Made by a program: the position numbers and the translations under genes. From NCBI RefSeq assembly GCF_002101965.1, contig NZ_LQQA01000034.1, forward strand, positions 161,560-225,559: 64,000 bases of DNA, read 5' to 3'. The DNA comes from Mycolicibacterium wolinskyi. GTDB lineage: Bacteria > Actinomycetota > Actinomycetes > Mycobacteriales > Mycobacteriaceae. The notes beneath the pieces were generated by a model. It was given only the letters and a program-made list of their open reading frames with translations. It did not search any database and was not told the origin of the DNA. Below are positions 59,604-64,000 of the stretch, piece by piece; position 1 is the first letter of the stretch; the number at the start of each line of letters is the position of its first letter.

Positions 59604-60449
59604 CTACTGGATCGGTTCGTCGCCGAGCACCGTGGTGCGCAGCATGTGGCGGGGTGAGTTGGGCTCGTAGGGGGCGGCACGATGCAGCACACCCTGGTTG
59701 TCCCAGATGACGGTGTCACCGACGGACCATTTGTGGCTGTACACCTTGTCGGGCGTGGTGGCGTGCTCGAGGAGCTCGGCGAGCAGCGCGCGGCCTTCGT
59801 CGCGATCCATACCGACGATGTAATCCGCGGAGGCGCCGAGCACCAGCGACTTGCGGCCGCTGCGATGTGTCCACACCAGCGGGTTCTCGTGTGTCGGCCG
59901 GGATTGCCACCGCTGCAACTGTTCCGGGGTGGGGTCGGGATAGACCCGTCGTTGGGAGGCCTCAAGCGAGTGGACCACCCGAAGACCTTGGTAGCGTTCC
60001 TTCTCGGAGTCCTCGAGCGTGTCGTATGCGGCATACGAGTTCGCGAATTCTGTTTCACCGCCTCGCGCGGCGACTTGCAGCGCCGAGAGCACTGTCGCCT
60101 TCTGCGGGCACTCGTCGTGGAGCGGTGTGCAGCCGTCGATGTGCCAGTCGAACGTCGCCTTGAGGTATTCGGCGGCCTTGTTCTTCGACTGGTCCAACGT
60201 GATCGGGTAGATGCCCGAGACCGGGTGATGGCCGTCGGCGGACCGGTCGATCTCGCCGAGCCGTTGCGAAAATGCCACCTGTGCTTCGGGTTCCAGATGC
60301 AGATCGTGGAACACCAACACGCCGTTGTCTTCGAGTGCGTCGAGGATCGCGGCGCCAAGACCACTGTCGCTTGCGAGGCGGTCGGGGTCGACGCCGCAGA
60401 CCTCGGCGCCTACCGACGTCGTCAGTTTGTTGATCGTGAGCACGCTCAT
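59604..60449 (-). CDS. TauD/TfdA-family Fe(II)/2-oxoglutarate dioxygenase
   Basis: 281 residues. Iron ligands His103 and Asp105 (DWHIDG) and His256 (GVLHRAA), 2-oxoglutarate Arg267 (SPRHMLRTT). Oxidises a small substrate, often next to a sulphonate, amine or ether group, with O2 and 2-oxoglutarate. AAAGGA precedes the ATG at 60449. In an operon with a Rieske oxygenase, so two oxygenation steps may act in one pathway. Substrate not identifiable. Confidence 0.93.
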   Translation of the reverse strand: MSVLTINKLTTSVGAEVCGVDPDRLASDSGLGAAILDALEDNGVLVFHDLHLEPEAQVAFSQRLGEIDRSADGHHPVSGIYPITLDQSKNKAAEYLKATFDWHIDGCTPLHDECPQKATVLSALQVAARGGETEFANSYAAYDTLEDSEKERYQGLRVVHSLEASQRRVYPDPTPEQLQRWQSRPTHENPLVWTHRSGRKSLVLGASADYIVGMDRDEGRALLAELLEHATTPDKVYSHKWSVGDTVIWDNQGVLHRAAPYEPNSPRHMLRTTVLGDEPIQ

Positions 60450-60471
60450 CGGAGTGTCCTTTCGGGTGCGG

Positions 60472-60807
60472 TCATGGCACCGGTTCACCGGTGCGGATCA
60501 TCACGGCATCGGCCGCGTCGACCGGGGCGGGCTGATGCATGATCTCCACCGACATCGCCACCATGATGAGCGAATAGATCAGGTGCAGAAGATTGAGTGC
60601 ATCGTCGGGCAATCCGTCGAGCGGGAACTTGTCGCAGTAGTCGATCGCCTCTTCGAGACGCGGGAAGAAGGCGTCGTAGAACTGCTCCATCTGCGGCATG
60701 GTGGACGACAGACGGGCGTTCCAGCGTTCGGTTTCGGTGGCCAGACACCAGGTCTCGGCGTACGGCTCGAGTTCGGCGAACGCGCTGGGCAGCATGGGTT
60801 CTGACAT
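60472..60807 (-). CDS. Small helical protein of the oxygenase operon
   Basis: 111 residues, no recognised family. Mostly helical, acidic, with a hydrophobic stretch LNLLHLIYSLIMVAMSVEIMHQ. One base separates it from the Rieske stop (TGA-G-ATG), so expression is coupled. It could be a subunit or assembly partner of the Rieske oxygenase, which lacks a beta subunit here; this is a guess from position. Confidence 0.72.
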   Translation of the reverse strand: MSEPMLPSAFAELEPYAETWCLATETERWNARLSSTMPQMEQFYDAFFPRLEEAIDYCDKFPLDGLPDDALNLLHLIYSLIMVAMSVEIMHQPAPVDAADAVMIRTGEPVP

Positions 60808-60808
60808 C

Positions 60809-62062
60809 TCACACCCCCGCCGGAGTGCGGTCGCGTTGGTACTCGTCGACCCAGTCGACAACGACCTTGTGCAGGTGGCGGACCAGGATTTCCTGGTCGT
60901 TGAGCGGGTAGTCGTCGACGATGCCGTACTCCAGCGCGGCCTGGGTGCCGCCGAGCATGCCGGCGTCCTGCAGCGCGAATTCCTTGAGTACCACGGCGGC
61001 AACCTCGTGTTCGATGCGTTCACGCACGTTTCGCGCCGGGTGGAAGTACGTGTATGCCTCGAAGCGGTGGGTGTTGTGAGATGTGGGCCAGTACCGGTAC
61101 AGCAGATACCAGCCGCCGTAGATGAGGATCTCGGTGTTGGGAAAGATCTGGAAGTTGCTGATGCCCCACGGTTCGATGCCGCCCGGATTCAAACCCTGTG
61201 GCAGCTCGCCGATGTCGGGCGTCCGCCACGGACCCACCAGGCCGCTGCGGGTGGCCCGCTCGATCGGGTACATGTACTCCGGGGCCAGCAGCCAGCGGCG
61301 CGTGCCTGCGGTCGACACCAGCCGGTGAGGCCCGTCGAGCTGGAAGTGGCCACAGGTGAAACCCGCGTTGGGGTCGCGCACCTCGGGCGGCACCTGTTGG
61401 GTGTGCAGCGACGGCACGTGGTAGTACTCCTGGAACGCGTCGGCGAAGATCTTCCAGTTGCTGTTGTTGTGGGCAACCCAGTCGTAGCGTTCGGTGAGTT
61501 TGTGGAACGGATAGTCGTCGAGATCCGTGATCATCGGCCCGAGGAATTCTCGCAAACTCTGCCGCGGTGTCGCGTCGAAGTTGATGAACACGAAGCCGTT
61601 CCACACATCGCAGTGCACCGGAACCAGGCCGTAGTCCGCGGTGTCGACCGCGAATGGTTCGGGAACATATGTCAGCGTCCCGTCGAGGCCATAGCGCCAG
61701 CCGCATTGCCTGCACTCGAAGAACTCGGCGGAGCCAGCAGTCTCCCGCTCGGGGAAGTCGTTCCATAGCAGCTTGTTTCCGCGATGTCGGCAGGTCTTGT
61801 GAAACGCCCTGAGTTGGTCGTCGGCACCTCGGACCAGGATCACCGAGGCGCGGGCGGCCTCGATCTCCTTGGTCGCGTAGTGTCCGGCGGCTGGGACCTC
61901 CTCGACGCGTGCGACGTTGAGCCAGGCCCGTTTGAACACCGCCTCACGTTCCACCTCGTAGAACTCCGGCGAGGTCGAGTCACGAAACGACACCGGACCG
62001 GTGCCCAGTTCCGGGTAATGCTCGGTCCAGGAGCCTTCTGCCGGTTTAGGCCATCGCTTCAT
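60809..62062 (-). CDS. Rieske-type ring-hydroxylating oxygenase alpha subunit, variant cluster ligands
   Basis: 417 residues. Rieske domain at about 45-150 and catalytic domain at about 190-400. The mononuclear iron site is normal: Asp208, His215, His220 in NWKIFADAFQEYYHVPSLH. The Rieske cluster site reads C-R-H (Cys91, His93) and C-R-Q-C (Cys117, Cys120): the last ligand, His in the family pattern CxxH, is Cys, giving three Cys and one His. The base sequence TGC at this codon is clear. Electron donor is probably the reductase at 62821. Substrate unknown. Starts 18 bases after the SDR. Confidence 0.92.
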   Translation of the reverse strand: MKRWPKPAEGSWTEHYPELGTGPVSFRDSTSPEFYEVEREAVFKRAWLNVARVEEVPAAGHYATKEIEAARASVILVRGADDQLRAFHKTCRHRGNKLLWNDFPERETAGSAEFFECRQCGWRYGLDGTLTYVPEPFAVDTADYGLVPVHCDVWNGFVFINFDATPRQSLREFLGPMITDLDDYPFHKLTERYDWVAHNNSNWKIFADAFQEYYHVPSLHTQQVPPEVRDPNAGFTCGHFQLDGPHRLVSTAGTRRWLLAPEYMYPIERATRSGLVGPWRTPDIGELPQGLNPGGIEPWGISNFQIFPNTEILIYGGWYLLYRYWPTSHNTHRFEAYTYFHPARNVRERIEHEVAAVVLKEFALQDAGMLGGTQAALEYGIVDDYPLNDQEILVRHLHKVVVDWVDEYQRDRTPAGV

Positions 62063-62080
62063 CGGTACCTCCCTGTCTGG

Positions 62081-62824
62081 TCACATCACCGCTCCACCGT
62101 TGACACCGAGCACCTGACCGGTGATGAACCCGGCCTCGTCCGAGCACAGAAACCCCACGGCTGCGGCGATATCCGCGCCAGTACCCAAGCGGCCCAGCGG
62201 GATGTTTCCGGCGATCTGCTCGTTGGGCGGCAGATAGCCGGCGGCCTGTGACTGATGCTGCATCGGCGTCTCGATGCCCGAGGGCGGGATGTTGTTCACT
62301 GTGATGCCGTACTCCGCGTATTCGCGGGCCAGCGACTTCGTCAGCGTGATCACGGCGCCCTTCGACGCCGCGTAATGGGCGGCGAACGGCGACCCGCGCT
62401 GGGCGCTGGACGACGAGATCATCACGATGCGGCCCCATTTGGCGTCGATCATGTCCGGCAGTGCGGCACGGCAGCTGTAGAACGTGCCGGTCAGGTTGAC
62501 GTCGATGATCCGCGCCCACGCGTCGTCGCTGATGTCCAGGAACGGTGAGTATCCGAACACGCCCGCGCTGGTTACCAACGCGCTTACCGGTCCGAGCTCG
62601 CCGCGGACCTTCGCAAACCCCTGGTCGACGGCCCGGCTGTCGGTAACATCGGCTCCGATGGCCATGGCAGTGCAGCCGGCGGCGCGCAGATCATCGGTAA
62701 CCCGTTGAGCTGCATCTTCATTCATGTCGACGACGCCGACCTTGAAGCCCCGTCTGCCGAGCTCGTGACAGGTCGATTCCCCCATGCCCGAGGCGCCGCC
62801 GGTAACCACCGCGACCCTGCTCAT
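62081..62824 (-). CDS. Short-chain dehydrogenase/reductase of the oxygenase operon
   Basis: 247 residues, classical SDR: TGGASGMG, VDMNED (Asp, NAD preference), Ser in ISSSS, HYAASK. The ATG at 62824 overlaps the reductase stop by four bases. Likely oxidises a hydroxyl made by the Rieske or TauD-type enzyme, or a diol. Substrate not known. Confidence 0.92.
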   Translation of the reverse strand: MSRVAVVTGGASGMGESTCHELGRRGFKVGVVDMNEDAAQRVTDDLRAAGCTAMAIGADVTDSRAVDQGFAKVRGELGPVSALVTSAGVFGYSPFLDISDDAWARIIDVNLTGTFYSCRAALPDMIDAKWGRIVMISSSSAQRGSPFAAHYAASKGAVITLTKSLAREYAEYGITVNNIPPSGIETPMQHQSQAAGYLPPNEQIAGNIPLGRLGTGADIAAAVGFLCSDEAGFITGQVLGVNGGAVM

Positions 62825-63843
62825 TCGTACACGACCTTCACCGTGCGACTCGTCGGCAATGCCTGACACGTCACCACCAAGCCGTCGGCCACCTCGTCGT
62901 CATCGAGCGCGTCGTTGTTGAGCATGCGAGCACTACCTTCGGTGATCTGCGCGATACACGTCCCGCACGAACCGGTTTCACATGACGAGGGCGCGCGCAG
63001 CCCGCCCATCCGAGCGGTCTGCAGCAACGTGTGTCCGGGGCGGTACGCAAGTGTGACCGAGCGGCGGTCGAGTTCGATCGTGACTTCCTCGGTCACCGTG
63101 GCGGTTTCGACAGGAGCCGGCGCGATGGTGAACCGCTCCAGGTGGAGCCGGTCCGCCGATACCCCGGCTGAAAGCAGTGCCTTCTCGACCGTGTCCATGA
63201 ACGGCCCAGGCCCGCAGACGTAGAAGTCGGCGTCGGTGACCTCGGCGATGAATGTTTCGACCTGTTCGGCCGTGACCAAACCCTTTTCGTCATCGAGGTG
63301 ATGACATAACGTGAAACGGTCCGGGTGGCCCTCCCGCAGCGCGGCCAACGACTTCTCGAAGATGATCGAATCGCGGCTGCGGTTGGCGTAGAAGAGGCGC
63401 GCGCAGCGGCCGGTCGTTTCGAGCGCCGACCGTAACAGTGAATACACCGGGGTGATCCCGCTTCCGCCGGCGAAGGCCACGAGGTCGCGCTCCTGCTCGC
63501 GCATCACGAACCGGCCTTGCGGAGGCGCGGCATGCAACTCGTCACCGGGTGCCGCGGTGTTGTTCAGCCAGTTGGACACGACGCCGTCGCGGTCGCGTTT
63601 GACGGTGATCTGCAGATTTTCGTCGAGCGCGGGGGACGACGACATCGAATAGCAGCGCCGGTGTTCCTGGCCGTCGACGTGGACCAGCAGGGTGAGGAAT
63701 TGGCCGGGAAGGTACCGGAATTCCGCTGCGCCACCGGGTGGGCGGTCGAAGACGAGCGACACCGCATCGGAGGTCTCGCGAACCACTTGCTTTACGCGCA
63801 GTGGTACGAAGCCCTCGGCCCGGGTGGTGGCTGGTTCAAGCAT
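62821..63843 (-). CDS. Ferredoxin-NAD(P)H reductase with C-terminal [2Fe-2S] domain
   Basis: 340 residues. FAD domain (RRCYSMSSSP near residue 62), NAD(P)H domain (GGSGITPVYSLL, VCGPGPFMD) and plant-type ferredoxin domain (about 255-340) with CETGSCGTC and the distal Cys in VTCQALP. Same layout as KshB, PaaE and HmpA-type reductases that feed Rieske oxygenases. First gene of the leftward operon; its ATG is 9 bases from a -10 element, so the mRNA is probably leaderless. Confidence 0.95.
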   Translation of the reverse strand: MLEPATTRAEGFVPLRVKQVVRETSDAVSLVFDRPPGGAAEFRYLPGQFLTLLVHVDGQEHRRCYSMSSSPALDENLQITVKRDRDGVVSNWLNNTAAPGDELHAAPPQGRFVMREQERDLVAFAGGSGITPVYSLLRSALETTGRCARLFYANRSRDSIIFEKSLAALREGHPDRFTLCHHLDDEKGLVTAEQVETFIAEVTDADFYVCGPGPFMDTVEKALLSAGVSADRLHLERFTIAPAPVETATVTEEVTIELDRRSVTLAYRPGHTLLQTARMGGLRAPSSCETGSCGTCIAQITEGSARMLNNDALDDDEVADGLVVTCQALPTSRTVKVVYE

Positions 63844-63852
63844 CCCGGCCAG

Positions 63853-63880
63853 AGTATCAACTACTTGTCATTAGTATCAA
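63853..63880 (-). promoter_or_regulatory. Promoter of the oxygenase operon
   Basis: Read leftward: TTGATA (63880-63875), 16-base spacer, GATACT (63858-63853). The start codon of the reductase follows 9 bases later and no Shine-Dalgarno is visible, so a leaderless transcript is likely. Confidence 0.6.
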
Positions 63881-63887
63881 GTACTAG
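63853..63887. repeat. Direct repeats over the oxygenase operon promoter
   Basis: AGTATCAACTACTTG (63853-63867) and AGTATCAAGTACTAG (63873-63887), 13 of 15 bases equal, 20 bp apart (about two helical turns). They cover both promoter elements, which suggests a regulator bound on one DNA face. Confidence 0.5.
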
Positions 63888-63901
63888 ATACGTTGTCGAT
63901 T

Positions 63902-64000
63902 GTGCGGCCTCATACGGGTGCGTCGGCTTGGATTCAAGCGGTGGCTGCAACGAATGTGGACGGGTCTGACAGTAGTCGGTGGAGTTCTTCGGCGGGGGTG
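63902..64000 (+). CDS. Possible start of a rightward gene (truncated by window end)
   Basis: A GTG at 63902 opens a frame that runs without stop to the window edge (33 codons: M-R-P-H-T-G-A-S-A-W-I-Q-A-V...). It would be divergent from the oxygenase operon, a usual place for its regulator. No ribosome site and no recognisable domain; weak evidence. Confidence 0.2.
   Translation, partial: MRPHTGASAWIQAVAATNVDGSDSSRWSSSAGV

Noticed and set aside
63517..63969. Rightward frame running from the reductase gene into the last intergenic region
   Set aside because: Mostly antisense to a certain reductase; the part past 63844 has no protein-like features.

Overview
The window is chromosomal DNA of a fast-growing mycobacterium (Mycolicibacterium). 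It is high-GC and densely packed, with no tRNA, rRNA, CRISPR, IS element or gene-free stretch above 300 bases. The first third follows the Mycobacterium tuberculosis order Rv0192, Rv0198c-Rv0211, Rv0214, Rv0216, and Rv0220-Rv0221-like genes return near 56-59 kb. MmpL3 and other proteins resemble M. smegmatis but differ at many positions, so a relative of M. smegmatis is more likely than that species.

1-25 kb, conserved envelope and housekeeping core: 3' end of an L,D-transpeptidase; zmp1 metallopeptidase with two divergent Mce-associated-type membrane proteins; phosphotransferase and XRE-like gene behind mmpL11; two exported haem-carrier-like proteins next to a PrrAB-like two-component system; an M23-like lipoprotein, a flippase-like membrane protein, an AI-2E-type protein; mmpL3 (trehalose monomycolate flippase) with an NYN-domain gene and trmB; two dynamin-like GTPase genes, the second frameshifted; and pckG.

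25-41 kb, lipid and accessory metabolism: a TenA-like gene divergent from fadD4 plus an enoyl-CoA hydratase; an SDR divergent from an MmyB-type regulator; a run of double-hotdog hydratase, rearranged CoA-transferase, amidohydrolase, MFS transporter and PLP decarboxylase; an SDR/MarR divergent pair with twin palindromic operators; udgX; and an esterase-katE unit behind a SigF-like promoter.

41-51 kb, bacterial microcompartment of the aminoacetone / 1-amino-2-propanol type: phospholyase, CoA-acylating aldehyde dehydrogenase, two tandem-domain shell proteins, one hexamer and one pentamer shell protein, an accessory protein, amino-alcohol kinase, SDR dehydrogenase and GntR/HutC regulator in one leftward operon, with an amino acid permease transcribed rightward. 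Two nearly identical 15-bp operator-like sites sit in front of the regulator and in the divergent promoter region.

51-56 kb, phosphonate-type cluster: a PhnF-like GntR and a PhnZ-like HD protein diverge from a FAD oxidoreductase, a PhnX-like HAD hydrolase and an orphan ABC ATPase. A 12-bp site equal to the known M. smegmatis PhnF operator lies between them.

56-64 kb: LipC-like esterase and wax ester/diacylglycerol acyltransferase, then a leftward six-gene oxygenase operon (ferredoxin-type reductase, SDR, Rieske oxygenase, small helical protein, TauD-like dioxygenase, carboxymuconolactone decarboxylase-like protein). The Rieske protein has Cys in place of the second cluster His, the most unusual protein feature seen here.
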